Below, piece after piece: positions 35,991 through 46,049 of a DNA stretch of 64,000 bases. Position numbers and translations under genes: made by a program. The notes below the pieces were generated by a model. It worked only from the letters and a program-made list of their open reading frames with translations, was not told where the DNA came from and ran no database searches. Position 1 is the first letter of the stretch, and the number at the start of each line of letters is the position of its first letter. Origin of the DNA: GCA-2730975 sp964576585 (GTDB taxonomy: Bacteria; Verrucomicrobiota; Verrucomicrobiia; Opitutales; Seribacteraceae); NCBI GenBank assembly GCA_964576585.1, contig CAZNWO010000001.1:1-64000 (forward strand), read 5' to 3'.

Positions 35991-36497
35991 TCAGGTTTCG
36001 GGCAAGCTTTTAATTTTCTCGAGCAGGGTGGTTGTTCCATATCCTTCGAGAAAAGGAAGAAAGCGAATCTCCGCATCCACTTCCTCTAATGCCTCCTTTT
36101 CCTCGGCATTTATAGTATCAAGGCAATAGTCTCCGGCTTTGGCGTAAATATCGGGTTTAAAGAATCTTATTTCCCGGACAAGCCTTTCGGTTTCGAAAAC
36201 AAAGATCCCCGAGACAAACTTAAGAGACAAAAGTGCGTAGGCACGCTCGAGTTGAGTTTGCAGGGGGCGAGAGGGTCCCTTGAGAGCCCGAATGCTGGCA
36301 TCGCCGTTCAGGGCAATCCACAGATGGTCTCCCAGAGAAGACGCGCTCTCAAGAAAATGCAAGTGGCCGGAGTGAAGCAGATCAAAGCAGCCATTGGTCA
36401 ATACAACGGTTTCGCCTCGCTCGCTAGCGTCGCGCCTAACAGTTGCAGCCTCTTCAAGAGAAGAAACTCTGTCGGCAACCTCCCGAAGAGTGGCCAC
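35991..36497 (-). CDS. rfaE2: Heptose-1-phosphate adenylyltransferase (RfaE domain II / HldE C-terminal type)
   Basis: This 168-residue nucleotidyltransferase has the signature TNGCFDLLHSGHLHFL, with the HxGH of the cytidylyltransferase-like fold at 42-45. ALNGDASIRALKGPSRP and ETINAEEKEAL-like segments are typical of the adenylyltransferase half of HldE, which makes ADP-heptose for the LPS core. Here it is a stand-alone protein; the kinase half and gmhA/gmhB are not in the window. It lies 2 bases after dnaJ and 12 before purN, within one likely operon. Confidence 0.88.
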   Translation of the reverse strand: MATLREVADRVSSLEEAATVRRDASERGETVVLTNGCFDLLHSGHLHFLESASSLGDHLWIALNGDASIRALKGPSRPLQTQLERAYALLSLKFVSGIFVFETERLVREIRFFKPDIYAKAGDYCLDTINAEEKEALEEVDAEIRFLPFLEGYGTTTLLEKIKSLPET

Positions 36498-36499
36498 CG

Positions 36500-37660
36500 C
36501 TACTCTTCTCCCTCAAAAAACCTCTTGGCTTTGTCGAGGATTCCTTCATCGGGATTGATGTCCTTTTCGCCACATGTCTTGGCAAACTCTACCAAGGCCT
36601 CCCTTTGCTTCTTGGTCAACTTCGAGGGGACGTGAATGGAAATCCGGGCATACAAATCGCCAAAGCGACTTGAGTTTCGCAGGTTGGGCATACCTTTGTC
36701 GCGTAGACGGAAGGTTCGGCCGGATTGTGTGCCTGCAGGAATCTTCAGCGACACCTTTCCCGTAAGGGTGGGCACGCTAATTGAGCCACCCAAGGTAGCC
36801 AAGGTAAACGGGGTTGAGAGTTGATGAAAAAGATCATCTCCATCACGCTCGAAAAGGTCGTGCTCCTTGACCTGTACAAAAACATATAGGTCGCCCGACG
36901 GGCCTCCCATTGGGCCAGCATCGCCTCGCCCACGAGAACATAGTCGATTCCCATCGTCTACCCCTGGAGGAACATTGACTTTTACGGTGTCGGGTTCTCG
37001 AATCCTTCCCTCTCCTTTGCAATCTCCGCAGGGATTTTCGACAACTGCTCCCGATCCATTGCACTTGGGACAAGTTCGGCGTATGCTGAGAAATCCTTGC
37101 GAAGACGCGACTTGCCCCATCCCTCCACAGGTGGGGCACATGACTTTGCCCGAACCCGAGGCCGCACCTGAGCCGTCACATGAATTGCATGATCCGAAGC
37201 GCCTGTACTTGATTTCTCTCTCCACCCCCTCGGCGGCCTGCTCGAGTGAAATGTCGAGAGAAACACGTAGGTCGGATCCGCGGGCGCCTCCCGAACTCGA
37301 AGTAGACGAACCCGATCCCCCAAAAAAATCCTCAAAAATGCTCCCAAAGCCGCCGCCGCCTCCACCTCCGCCTCCGCCGAAGACATCTCGAAACAAGTCA
37401 AAGGGATCTACTCCCGCTCCACCTCCACCTCCACCATGAAAGGCATCGTGGCCGAACTGGTCGTAGCGACGACGTTTCTCCGGATCCTTCAAGACATCGT
37501 AGGCTTCCGAGATTTTCTTAAATTTTTCCTCGGCGTCCTTGTCGTCGGGGTTCTTGTCGGGATGGTACTTTACCGCCAGCTTGCGATAGGAGCGCTTTAG
37601 GTCTTCGGGAGAAGCATCTCGGGAAACGCCCAACAGCTCGTAAAAGTCTTCCTTGGCCAT
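36500..37660 (-). CDS. dnaJ: Chaperone protein DnaJ
   Basis: DnaJ is the Hsp40 co-chaperone that delivers clients to DnaK and stimulates its ATPase. The J domain has HPD at 33-35. A long Gly/Phe-rich linker (about 70-125) contains poly-Gly runs. Four CxxCxGxG zinc repeats follow (CNSCDGSG, CPTCGGMG, CPKCNGSG, CGDCKGEG), then the two C-terminal beta domains. The 386 residues define a type I DnaJ. grpE is 39 bases upstream; dnaK is not in the window. Confidence 0.97.
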   Translation of the reverse strand: MAKEDFYELLGVSRDASPEDLKRSYRKLAVKYHPDKNPDDKDAEEKFKKISEAYDVLKDPEKRRRYDQFGHDAFHGGGGGGAGVDPFDLFRDVFGGGGGGGGGGFGSIFEDFFGGSGSSTSSSGGARGSDLRVSLDISLEQAAEGVEREIKYRRFGSCNSCDGSGAASGSGKVMCPTCGGMGQVASSQGFLSIRRTCPKCNGSGAVVENPCGDCKGEGRIREPDTVKVNVPPGVDDGNRLCSRGRGDAGPMGGPSGDLYVFVQVKEHDLFERDGDDLFHQLSTPFTLATLGGSISVPTLTGKVSLKIPAGTQSGRTFRLRDKGMPNLRNSSRFGDLYARISIHVPSKLTKKQREALVEFAKTCGEKDINPDEGILDKAKRFFEGEE

Positions 37661-37699
37661 AGCCTGTATGTAATTGACGGGGCTTTTGCGGGTGGTTGC

Positions 37700-38335
37700 C
37701 TAGCTTTCGCTTTCTGCGACTCCTTCCGAAATAACCACGGCGGCAGGTCGCAGCAAGCGCTCTCCCAACTTATAACCGACCCGAACCGTAGACAAAACCA
37801 AGCCCTCGTCCACATCTTCACTGTTTTCTCTTGCGACAGCCTCATGAAGGTTGGGATCAAAAGGTTCGCCACAAGGGTCGATTAGAGACAAGCCGTTCTC
37901 GCTCAAAACGGACTCGAATTGAGTCAAAACCATGGCAAAACCATCAACCACGCCTTTGGCCTCTTCTCTTTTTCGGGCATCTTCCATGCCCAATCGAAAG
38001 GCATCCATGGTAGGAAGCAAATCTCCGATAAGGTTCGCCTTGATGCGAGTGGAGATTTCCTCTCGATCGCGAGCTGCTCTTTTTCTCAAGTTGTCAAGCT
38101 CAGCGACGGCGCGCAGGTACTTGTTCTGAAGCTCGTCACGCTTACCGTAAGCTTCTTCGAGCCGAGCTTGAACTCTGTCCTCGGAATCCTTTTGGGAATC
38201 TTCCGGTTCTTCTCGTGATCCTTCAGCTGTTTCGTCAACGGAGCCTTCGTCGGATTCGCCCACTTCATCGCCAGCCAAAGTTTCGTCATGTTCTTTGACC
38301 CCTCCATCAGTTTGTGCCTCTTTCCCGTCTTCCAT
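37700..38335 (-). CDS. grpE: Nucleotide exchange factor GrpE
   Basis: GrpE releases ADP from DnaK. The first 70 residues are very acidic and probably disordered. A long helix follows (RLEEAYGKRDELQNKYLRAVAELDNLRKR), then the C-terminal beta domain with NLHEAVARE and GYKLGERLLRPAAVVIS. ATG 38335 gives 211 residues; the preceding GTG (38338) is less likely. There is no hrcA nearby and no CIRCE element upstream. It lies 67 bases downstream of manA on the same strand. Confidence 0.95.
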   Translation of the reverse strand: MEDGKEAQTDGGVKEHDETLAGDEVGESDEGSVDETAEGSREEPEDSQKDSEDRVQARLEEAYGKRDELQNKYLRAVAELDNLRKRAARDREEISTRIKANLIGDLLPTMDAFRLGMEDARKREEAKGVVDGFAMVLTQFESVLSENGLSLIDPCGEPFDPNLHEAVARENSEDVDEGLVLSTVRVGYKLGERLLRPAAVVISEGVAESES

Positions 38336-38405
38336 CACTATTCAAGCTTTGAGAAACCAACTAAAAAACCTCGCGAACTTCAAAGGGTCAACGGGAATCG
38401 GGAGC

Positions 38406-39365
38406 CTAAGATTCTTGGGTAAAGCGGTCCGTAACAAGGAAACTCGATTCTTCAACGGCAGAGCAAACGCAATCGTCGACAAACGGAAGAAGGCCGGAGT
38501 CGCCGGCAACCAATTTGGTTTCGCCCGACTCCAGACAACCATTCAATAGATGCACCATGGCGGCATCGGTACGGGCAGGCGAAAGGTTTTTTGACTCTCC
38601 TGCCTTCCAATTGAATTTTCTCAACCTAAAATGGTTGCTTTCGGCCAATAGCTTTTCGTCCATTTGGTCGTCCGTGGTCAAGGGCATGGGCTCAAAGTCG
38701 TTGAAGTCGATGCACTGCATGGCTTTCTCCACATGCAGTTCTCGCGGCTCGCCATTCAGCCCTAAACGGCCCCAATCGTAGACTCGATAGGTTGTGTCTG
38801 AATTTTGCTGAATTTCCAAGATCAAGTTGCCTGCTCCAATGGCATGGATTCGCCCACTTTCCACCAAAAGTGAATCTCCTGCCTTTGATTCGATGCGATG
38901 ACAAAACTCTTCCAGGTTTTCTTGACTCAAGGCCTTTTCGAAATGTTCTTTGGCAACTCCTTTTTTCAACCCGGCAAAAAGACTGGCTCCCGTTGAAGCC
39001 TCTGCCACATACCAGTTTTCCGTCTTGGGCTCTCCACCAAACAGCGAGGCGGAAGCAGCTGTTGGATGGACTTGCAGGCTGAGACGCTCGGCGCAATCAA
39101 GCCACTTCACCAAAATGGGGAAGCGCTTTGACGCCGACCAGGAATTCCCGAGTAATTCCGAGGGCTGAGCCTCGATGAGCTCCCTAACGGTAAGGCCCGC
39201 GAGAGGCCCCTCAGCAACAACGGATTGAGCATCCTCTCGATCCACAAGCTCCCAAGACTCGCCTATTTTTTTTTCTTCCGGAAGATTCCGCTCAAAGGCT
39301 TCTTCCAGACGACGACCACCCCAGACGCGCTGCATATAAATTGGATTAAACTTAAGAATCGACAT
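38406..39365 (-). CDS. manA: Mannose-6-phosphate isomerase, class I (zinc)
   Basis: This cupin-fold enzyme interconverts mannose-6-phosphate and fructose-6-phosphate. Zinc ligands Q98 and H100 lie in LSLQVHP and E116 in PKTENWY. The fourth ligand, His, follows in SGRIHAIGAG. From ATG 39365 the protein has 319 residues and starts at the conserved LKFNPIYMQRVWGG, matching short-form bacterial ManA. An upstream ATG at 39392 would add nine residues outside the family start. It may supply GDP-mannose precursors together with the phosphosugar mutase at the end of the window. Confidence 0.93.
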   Translation of the reverse strand: MSILKFNPIYMQRVWGGRRLEEAFERNLPEEKKIGESWELVDREDAQSVVAEGPLAGLTVRELIEAQPSELLGNSWSASKRFPILVKWLDCAERLSLQVHPTAASASLFGGEPKTENWYVAEASTGASLFAGLKKGVAKEHFEKALSQENLEEFCHRIESKAGDSLLVESGRIHAIGAGNLILEIQQNSDTTYRVYDWGRLGLNGEPRELHVEKAMQCIDFNDFEPMPLTTDDQMDEKLLAESNHFRLRKFNWKAGESKNLSPARTDAAMVHLLNGCLESGETKLVAGDSGLLPFVDDCVCSAVEESSFLVTDRFTQES

Positions 39366-39439
39366 TGGGCAGATAATTCCTAAGGATGGCATAAGATGGC
39401 AACGAAAAGCAATGTTGCCTAGTCAAAAGGAATGGGAAA

Positions 39440-41968
39440 ATGGTGGTGAAAAAGGGAAAAAATGTGCGTGCGAACAAGGCAAGCGTTGGAAAAATAACTC
39501 CCCAGCGCAGACCATGGGTAGCCACTGGCCTTGCCTTGGTCGGCCTTCTGACGTTGGTGGCGTTGTGGGATTATGATCCCGGCAGCATCCACGAATCTCC
39601 ACCAAGAGGCGACCCCCACCTGCTGGGAGGCGCAGGGGAACTTGCCGCCCGACACATGTTCGGAATTGTTGGAATTGTAGCATGGCTCTTGCCATGGCTT
39701 TTTTGTACTGGGGCCTTTCTCTTGGCAACGGAAACCACCAAGAGCGAAAAAATTAGAAAGGTGATCACCCTCTTCGTCATTATTCTCTCTCTTTCCACTT
39801 TCGCCAGCCTGCTTGATGCGGCGACGAACTCACAATTTGACTTTCAACTTTATGAACATGGTCGCGGGGGATCCTTGGGTGGTTTGCTGTATACGGGACT
39901 CTTGGCAAAAAGCTTGGGCAGTTTGGGGACTGGTCTGGTCTTGACCTTCGCTCTCTTGGCCAGCCTTTTCCTTCACTGGTCCGTCCAGCCAAGCCAAGCC
40001 TTTGCCGGGTTGGTGGGCTTGGGAAGGAGTCTGCGAGAAAAATTTCCTGCAAAAGATGAGCTAAACGAGGAAGATAATCCTGCAAAAGAGACCAAGACCT
40101 CATTTGTGGAGACCGCTCAGGAACCGATAGCAGACAAAAAGAGCGGGTTTTCCTTTTTCGGCCGCAAAAAGGAAGATGATGACATACTTTTCGGTGCAGT
40201 TGGAGGAGGCTCGCAAGAAGAAGTCAAGGCATCGAAAACCACCAAGCCAAAAAAGAAAAAAGAGGCTGCGCCGAAAGAAAAGGAGCCATCGGCAGAAAAG
40301 GATGTCCCGGCAAAAGATGAGGAGAAAAAGGTCGAACCCAAAAAGGATGGGGATGAAGATGCCGAAGAGGGCGATGACATCGGGGGCTTCAAGGTTGTTC
40401 GGGCGGCAAAGACTGAAAAAGCCGCAGACCTCTTTCCTGAGCGAAAAGGCGATTACCACTTCCCAACCCTCGACCTGCTGATGGATGCGCCCGAGGAAAT
40501 TTCGGGCGGGGACGAGGATCATATGACCAAGGCATTGAGACTGAAGGAAACCTTGTCGCAGTTCAAAATCGAGGTCGAACTCGGTGAAGTACATACCGGA
40601 CCCGTGATCACACGGTACGACATACATCCCGCCGCTGGAGTTAAAGTAGCAAAAATCGCTACACTGGAAAAAGATTTGGCGATGGCCCTGAAGGCGGAAA
40701 GCGTAAGAATTTTGGCACCTGTCCCCGGCAAAGGTTGCGTTGGCATCGAGGTGCCGAATGACAAACCTTCTCCCGTATGCCTAAAGGAAATTCTGGAATC
40801 CAAAGCGTGGGCAGAAGCCAATGCGGAAATTCCTCTAGTATTGGGCAAAGAGGCCAGCGGCAGGCCATTGGTAGCGGATTTGGCTAAAATGCCCCACCTT
40901 TTGGTTGCAGGTTCAACAGGTTCGGGAAAAACCGTTTGCATTAACACCGTCATCGCATCCTTGTGCTATCATTCCAGTCCGGAAGACGTGCGATTTATCA
41001 TGGTCGATCCAAAAATCGTCGAGATGAAGGTGTACAACGATCTTCCGCACATGCTGATTCCTGTGGTAACCGAACCAAAGAAGGTGCCGGGCGCCCTTAA
41101 GTGGTTGCTTATCGAGATGGAAAGGCGTTACCAAATTTTCTCCAAGGTCGGCGTCAGGAATATAGCGGGATTCAATGCTAAGATTCTTCAAGACAAGGAG
41201 GAGAAGGAGAAGGCATTGGCGCTAGAGGCGGAAATGTCGCCCGAAGAAAGAGCCGCCATCTCCAGCATAGAGGTTCCCCGGGATGACGATGTGCTGGAAA
41301 TTCCTGAAAACAAATTGCCTTACATCGTTTGCATTATCGATGAGCTTGCCGACCTCATGATGGTAGCCCAAGCCGACGTCGAAACCGGCATAGCCCGATT
41401 GGCTCAGCTAGCCAGGGCCGCAGGGATTCACCTGATCATTGCAACCCAAAGACCTTCGGTAAACGTGATCACGGGGGTCATCAAGGCCAATCTTCCAAGT
41501 CGCATTTCCTTCCGGGTGGCCTCCTTCAGGGACAGCCAAACCATCTTGGACGCCAAGGGTGCGGAAACCTTGATCGGCAAGGGGGACATGCTTTTCATCC
41601 CACCCGGAAGTCCGAACTTTCTCCGAGCGCAAGGTGCCTTCGTAAGCGACGAAGAAATCAACGGGATTGTAGAGTTCCTAAAAAGAAACGGGCCTCCGGA
41701 AATCATCGAGGAGGTTCAACAACAGGTGGAAGCCGCAGGAGCGGAAGATGTATTGGGAGAGGGTGATGAGGACGGCAACGAGGACCCCATGCTGAAGAAG
41801 GCCGTAGAGATTATACGTACAACAAAAAGGGCCTCCACCTCGAACCTGCAACGAAAGCTCAGCATCGGCTACAATCGCGCCGCCCGTATCATGGACGAGC
41901 TAGAGGATCGGGGAATCGTAGGCCCAGACAATGGCTCTCAAGGACGAGAAATTCTTGTAGACCTGTAA
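39440..41968 (+). CDS. ftsK: DNA translocase FtsK/SpoIIIE
   Basis: This septal DNA pump clears chromosomes and activates dimer resolution. Four N-terminal membrane helices occupy about 25-195. A charged Lys/Glu-rich linker (about 200-330) follows, then the alpha-beta motor with AGSTGSGKT at about 489-497, MVDPKIVEM and CIIDELADLMM. The C-terminal winged-helix gamma domain (DPMLKKAVEIIRTTKRAS...GREILVDL) should read KOPS-like sequences. The length of 842 residues is close to SpoIIIE (787) and shorter than E. coli FtsK, because the linker is short. It is divergent from manA. Confidence 0.97.
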   Translation: MVVKKGKNVRANKASVGKITPQRRPWVATGLALVGLLTLVALWDYDPGSIHESPPRGDPHLLGGAGELAARHMFGIVGIVAWLLPWLFCTGAFLLATETTKSEKIRKVITLFVIILSLSTFASLLDAATNSQFDFQLYEHGRGGSLGGLLYTGLLAKSLGSLGTGLVLTFALLASLFLHWSVQPSQAFAGLVGLGRSLREKFPAKDELNEEDNPAKETKTSFVETAQEPIADKKSGFSFFGRKKEDDDILFGAVGGGSQEEVKASKTTKPKKKKEAAPKEKEPSAEKDVPAKDEEKKVEPKKDGDEDAEEGDDIGGFKVVRAAKTEKAADLFPERKGDYHFPTLDLLMDAPEEISGGDEDHMTKALRLKETLSQFKIEVELGEVHTGPVITRYDIHPAAGVKVAKIATLEKDLAMALKAESVRILAPVPGKGCVGIEVPNDKPSPVCLKEILESKAWAEANAEIPLVLGKEASGRPLVADLAKMPHLLVAGSTGSGKTVCINTVIASLCYHSSPEDVRFIMVDPKIVEMKVYNDLPHMLIPVVTEPKKVPGALKWLLIEMERRYQIFSKVGVRNIAGFNAKILQDKEEKEKALALEAEMSPEERAAISSIEVPRDDDVLEIPENKLPYIVCIIDELADLMMVAQADVETGIARLAQLARAAGIHLIIATQRPSVNVITGVIKANLPSRISFRVASFRDSQTILDAKGAETLIGKGDMLFIPPGSPNFLRAQGAFVSDEEINGIVEFLKRNGPPEIIEEVQQQVEAAGAEDVLGEGDEDGNEDPMLKKAVEIIRTTKRASTSNLQRKLSIGYNRAARIMDELEDRGIVGPDNGSQGREILVDL

Positions 41969-42060
41969 GTGCAAATGAATCGCCTGAAAAAGGACAACGA
42001 TTTCTCAATAGGTGCTTGCGAAAAAAAGGGTCTCGTGTTTTTGCCTTCAAAGGAAACCTT

Positions 42061-42897
42061 ATGGCAACTCTAGGACAAAAGCTCGAGGAGGCCCGAAACA
42101 GAAAGGGCATTTCAATACGGGAAGCGGAGGAGAGCACTAAAATCCGCGGGCACTTTTTGGCCTCCTTCGAGCAGGATAATTTCGACCTCAACCTCCCACC
42201 CGTCTACCTAAGTGGCTTTCTCAAGAATTACGCTCGGTTTCTTGGGCTCGACACAGAGGCAGTCCTAGCCGAGCTGGAATCTCTTTCTTCATCTTCCTCC
42301 TCAAAGTCTGCAAAAAAGAATCTTGGTTCTCTCACTACTACCGAATCTTCCTCAGACGGCGAGGTCGCCACTGCCGCACCAACTCCTACAGGTTCTCCTT
42401 CAGGAGGAGGCTCCCCTCTTTCCGTTAGCGAAACAGCCAAGCCTAGCGGTATTCTAAGGCCCGCCTTGTTGGTTGTCGCAGGCATTTTTGTCGTGGCCCT
42501 CGTAATCGTGGGCGTAGTGAAATTGCTTACGGGACCCGACCAACCGAATCCCATCGCAGGTGAAACCAACGGAACGGTCAGTGAAAGAAAGCCTCCTGCA
42601 GGCAATACTCCTGTCGGTTCTAGCGGAGAACTACCGAAAATCACCTTGCACCTTGCCGCGTACGGCCCCATCGAAAGGCTTATACTTAAAGACGATGGGG
42701 CTGTTTCGACGCAGAACAAATACTACGAGCGAAGAGACCTTAAGGAGGGTTGGGAAGAAAGCTTTATCTTGCGCAAATCATTTCAGTGCTATGTTTCCTC
42801 GCTCGAGAATATTCGCTACATCATAAACGAGGGACAAGAACTGATTCCGCCCAAAAGCGGTCCTGGAAAAATCGTTTGGCCAGCCCAAAAGGAATAG
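42061..42897 (+). CDS. RodZ-like protein with N-terminal helix-turn-helix and one membrane helix
   Basis: Residues 1-70 form a HTH_25/RodZ-type helix-turn-helix (TLGQKLEEARNRKGISIREAEE...YLSGFLKNYARFLGLD). A Ser/Gly/Pro linker follows, with one membrane helix at about 137-160 and a periplasmic C-terminal domain of about 100 residues. In RodZ the cytoplasmic domain binds MreB to set cell shape; the periplasmic part here is not clearly the E. coli type. ATG 42061 has one of the few good ribosome sites in the window (AAGGAAACCTT before it). It follows ftsK by 92 bases on the same strand. Confidence 0.8.
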   Translation: MATLGQKLEEARNRKGISIREAEESTKIRGHFLASFEQDNFDLNLPPVYLSGFLKNYARFLGLDTEAVLAELESLSSSSSSKSAKKNLGSLTTTESSSDGEVATAAPTPTGSPSGGGSPLSVSETAKPSGILRPALLVVAGIFVVALVIVGVVKLLTGPDQPNPIAGETNGTVSERKPPAGNTPVGSSGELPKITLHLAAYGPIERLILKDDGAVSTQNKYYERRDLKEGWEESFILRKSFQCYVSSLENIRYIINEGQELIPPKSGPGKIVWPAQKE

Positions 42898-42904
42898 AAA
42901 AACT

Positions 42905-45900
42905 TCAGTTCCTGGAAGAGGGCACGACATCCAGCACCAGCTTCTTTTCCTTTCTGTAAACTTCTATCTTGTAGGATTTTTTCGGTTTAAGGCTCCCGAT
43001 GGCATCAGTGTAGTCGTAGACGTTCTCAATCTTTTTGCCGGCAAGGCCAATAATTACATCGCCTCCTCGCAAACCAGCCTTCTCGGCAGGCCCTCCCTTG
43101 GCAACACCGGAAAGCAGCACGCCCTTTACGTCGCCTTGGGAGTAATCAGGAATCGTGCCGAGATAGGCAGTGAGGCGACCTCGGCTTCGGCTTTTAGGTG
43201 CAGGAACTGACTTGTAGGGAATTGGGTCATCCCTTTCCAGCAGCTGTATGCTTATCCTTGAAATGAGCTTTCCGCAATCAGCTGCTGCTTCGTAGTCAAG
43301 CTTCTCGGCTGTGTCGGTCGGAGAATGATAGTCCTTATGAAGACCCGTGAAGGCACTAAGGATTGGCACTCCTCGAGAATAAAAGGACGTTGTGTCTGTG
43401 GGAAGATGACTATCGTTTTGGGGGTTCAGGTTGAGACCGACGGGAACATTTGCTTTTTCTATTATGGGCAGCCAGCCTTCCCCGGAACCGATACCATGTA
43501 TGGTTAGCTTTTCGTTATAGCGACCAACCATATCGAGGTTTAGATAGGTGACGAGGGGTAAGCTGGCATTTTCGTCATGCTTTTTTGCCTTTTCTTCGAG
43601 TTCACGAGCATAATGGCCAGAACCGACGAGACCAATTTCTTCTCCAGACCAAGCGGCGAACAGTAGGTCGAATTTCATGTTCAATAATCCTCGTTTCTTG
43701 AGGTCTGCAAGGAACTGGGCAATTTCAAGAAGGATGGCAATGCCCGAGGCATTGTCGTCCGCCCCCGGATGAATCTTGTCTTTGTCTTTCTTTTGAGCCC
43801 GTGAACCTGCTTTGCCTCTCCCAACGTGATCGACATGAGCACCAATAGCAATGAAGTGCTTCGTCGGCTTTTTTCCGGCACGTATCCAGCCAAGTACATT
43901 TCTTCCCGTTCCTTTTTCCCTGAGAATTTCCAGTTTTGCGCTACATGAAATACCCTTGAGGGGAAATCCCATGGTTGGGAGACCTTTGTCGAGCTGATCA
44001 TGAACGACTTTCAGATCCTTACCGGCTGAGGTAAAGATTGACGAAGCGATCTTGTCGGATACCGAAAGGGCGGCAATGGAAATGCCCGCGGATTCCGCCC
44101 CTGAAAAGAACCGGACAAGTTCCTTGCGATCCTCGGCATTCGGTCCAGTTGCAAAGATTATCCCTGCGGCGCCTAAGTTGCGGGCCAAGGTGGCCTTCTT
44201 TCGAAGAGCTGCGTGACTCCAAAATTTGTCGCGGCGCTTCTTCTCCCAACTTTTTGGCAAGTAACGAAGAACCAGTACCCATTTGCCCTTTACGTCTAGA
44301 TGGACGTAGGAATCGTATTCTGGATAATCACCTTCTTTCGGCGTATGAATGCCATAGCCGGCAAAAACGAGCTCATTTGCCTCAAATTCTCCGCTCTCTG
44401 AAAAAGCTACAGGTCGCCAATCCTTGTTGATTTCGAAGACTATCGACTCTTTGCCCTTGATTGATAGGGCATTGTTTTTTCCAGGTGTGACGTTCTTGGT
44501 GAAAGGAAAAGCTTGATACCAGTCATCTTTTTCGCCTGCAGGCCGAAGGCCAAAAGCCTCAAAGTTTTCCGCAACGTAGCGAGTTGCCTTTTGTGCACCC
44601 TCAGAGCCTGTAAACCTTCCCTCTAATTCCCGCGAAGCCAGATATTCAACATGCATGCGCGCGTCTTCTGGTTCGATGGTTGTCGAAAGGTCGGACAATA
44701 CTTGGGGTTCATTGCCTTGATTTGCTGGTTTTGACAAGGAACTGCTGGACGATTTGGCGAGCAAATTAATTGCTTCGGCATGATTCCAGCGGGCCAAATG
44801 AATTTGCGATTGCCTGGAAGTTCCTCGGTTGCTTGTCCATGCCAAGGATTTTCCATCGGGAGAAAAACTGGGGAGTCCGTCAAATCCTTCGGTAAAGGTA
44901 ACTCGAACTGGTTCTTTCGCGCCTTTGGCATCCACGAGATAAAGTTCGAAGTTCTGAAAGCCATGAACATTTGTTGAAAAAATCAAGTATTGTCCCGAGG
45001 GATGGAAAAAGGGAGCCCATGACATTTTCTGAAGGCTTGTGATCTTTCTCTGGCGAGATCCATCCACATCCATAACATAGATTTCCGCTTGATGACCATT
45101 CTCTGAAAAACGACGCCAGCAAATACTTTTTCCATCCGCACTGAAGAAGGGACCGCCATCGTAACCAGCGGAGTTGGTAAGACGACGCAGGTTTGAGCCA
45201 TCTGCATTCATCAGGTAGATTTCCGCAAAATAAGATTTATCCCGAGACAAGATTTCTTCTTCCTTTGAGGACAGCTTTCTTTCGTAGGCTTGGCGGTTTG
45301 AAGCGAAAACGATCAGGTTCCCATCGGGGGAATAGCATCCCTCGGCATCATAACCTTTCACATTCGTAAGATTTTTAAGTTTTCCGGAATCAACATTCTT
45401 CTCAAAAATATCGTACCATTCGTCATAGTCCCAAGAGTATTTGCGGGTCTTTCCCGACTCCCGAAAATCCAATTCCCTCTTTTGTTTATCCTTGGCCTCT
45501 GGGTCATGATGGCTGGAGGCAAAAAGGACTCTTTTTCCACTCGGATGGTACCATGCACAGGTAGTTTTGCCGCTTCCCGTAGAAATCATTTCATTTTCAC
45601 CCGTCTGAAGATCAAGAGAAAAGATTTGGTAAAAGGGGTTATCCGGCAGGCGCTCAGATTGATAGATCAACCTAGTTCCATCTTGCGAAAAGTATCCCTC
45701 CCCACTTCTTTTGCCGGCCAAGGTAAGCTTTCTGGTTCTGCTTAGCAAAACCCCCTCCTTTTTTTTAAGCTGATCCGCGCTTAGCTCAAGAGATTCCTCC
45801 TTTTTGTCAGCTGGAGGAAAATTGCTTTCTCCATAGCAAGGGACAGAAAAAATAGTCTGCAAGAGAACGGGATACAGGAAAATGCTTGAAAGAATATGAG

Positions 45901-45907
45901 ATTTCAT
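42905..45907 (-). CDS. Secreted M28-family metallopeptidase with WD40-like propeller and PDZ domain
   Basis: From ATG 45907 (1000 residues) a signal peptide ends near residue 27. About 50-400 is a TolB/PD40-type beta-propeller with repeated F/YSPDGK-style blades (CYSPDGNLIVFAS, FFSADGKSICW, FSPDGKSLAW). About 430-880 is a zinc aminopeptidase of family M28. It has AHVDHVG, HPGADDNASG, SGEEIGLVGS, LNLDMVGR and the final His in HKDYHSPTD, so all co-catalytic ligands are present. A PDZ domain ends the protein (about 905-995). It probably degrades extracytoplasmic peptides; the propeller may control access. It converges on the RodZ-like gene. Confidence 0.9.
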   Translation of the reverse strand: MKSHILSSIFLYPVLLQTIFSVPCYGESNFPPADKKEESLELSADQLKKKEGVLLSRTRKLTLAGKRSGEGYFSQDGTRLIYQSERLPDNPFYQIFSLDLQTGENEMISTGSGKTTCAWYHPSGKRVLFASSHHDPEAKDKQKRELDFRESGKTRKYSWDYDEWYDIFEKNVDSGKLKNLTNVKGYDAEGCYSPDGNLIVFASNRQAYERKLSSKEEEILSRDKSYFAEIYLMNADGSNLRRLTNSAGYDGGPFFSADGKSICWRRFSENGHQAEIYVMDVDGSRQRKITSLQKMSWAPFFHPSGQYLIFSTNVHGFQNFELYLVDAKGAKEPVRVTFTEGFDGLPSFSPDGKSLAWTSNRGTSRQSQIHLARWNHAEAINLLAKSSSSSLSKPANQGNEPQVLSDLSTTIEPEDARMHVEYLASRELEGRFTGSEGAQKATRYVAENFEAFGLRPAGEKDDWYQAFPFTKNVTPGKNNALSIKGKESIVFEINKDWRPVAFSESGEFEANELVFAGYGIHTPKEGDYPEYDSYVHLDVKGKWVLVLRYLPKSWEKKRRDKFWSHAALRKKATLARNLGAAGIIFATGPNAEDRKELVRFFSGAESAGISIAALSVSDKIASSIFTSAGKDLKVVHDQLDKGLPTMGFPLKGISCSAKLEILREKGTGRNVLGWIRAGKKPTKHFIAIGAHVDHVGRGKAGSRAQKKDKDKIHPGADDNASGIAILLEIAQFLADLKKRGLLNMKFDLLFAAWSGEEIGLVGSGHYARELEEKAKKHDENASLPLVTYLNLDMVGRYNEKLTIHGIGSGEGWLPIIEKANVPVGLNLNPQNDSHLPTDTTSFYSRGVPILSAFTGLHKDYHSPTDTAEKLDYEAAADCGKLISRISIQLLERDDPIPYKSVPAPKSRSRGRLTAYLGTIPDYSQGDVKGVLLSGVAKGGPAEKAGLRGGDVIIGLAGKKIENVYDYTDAIGSLKPKKSYKIEVYRKEKKLVLDVVPSSRN

Positions 45908-46049
45908 AGATTGCGGAAATCTAAGGCTAGAAAGCGTTCGGGCAAGCAGGTTTCGATCTCTAAGGCAATGTTTTGCCGATTTAACCGATGCCATCTTTTG
46001 CCTAGAAACCATTTGCAAGCTTTGGGCCAATGAGCATAAAACGCCAAAT

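Noticed and set aside
38339..38405. CIRCE heat-shock operator before grpE
   Set aside because: The conserved inverted repeat is not present.
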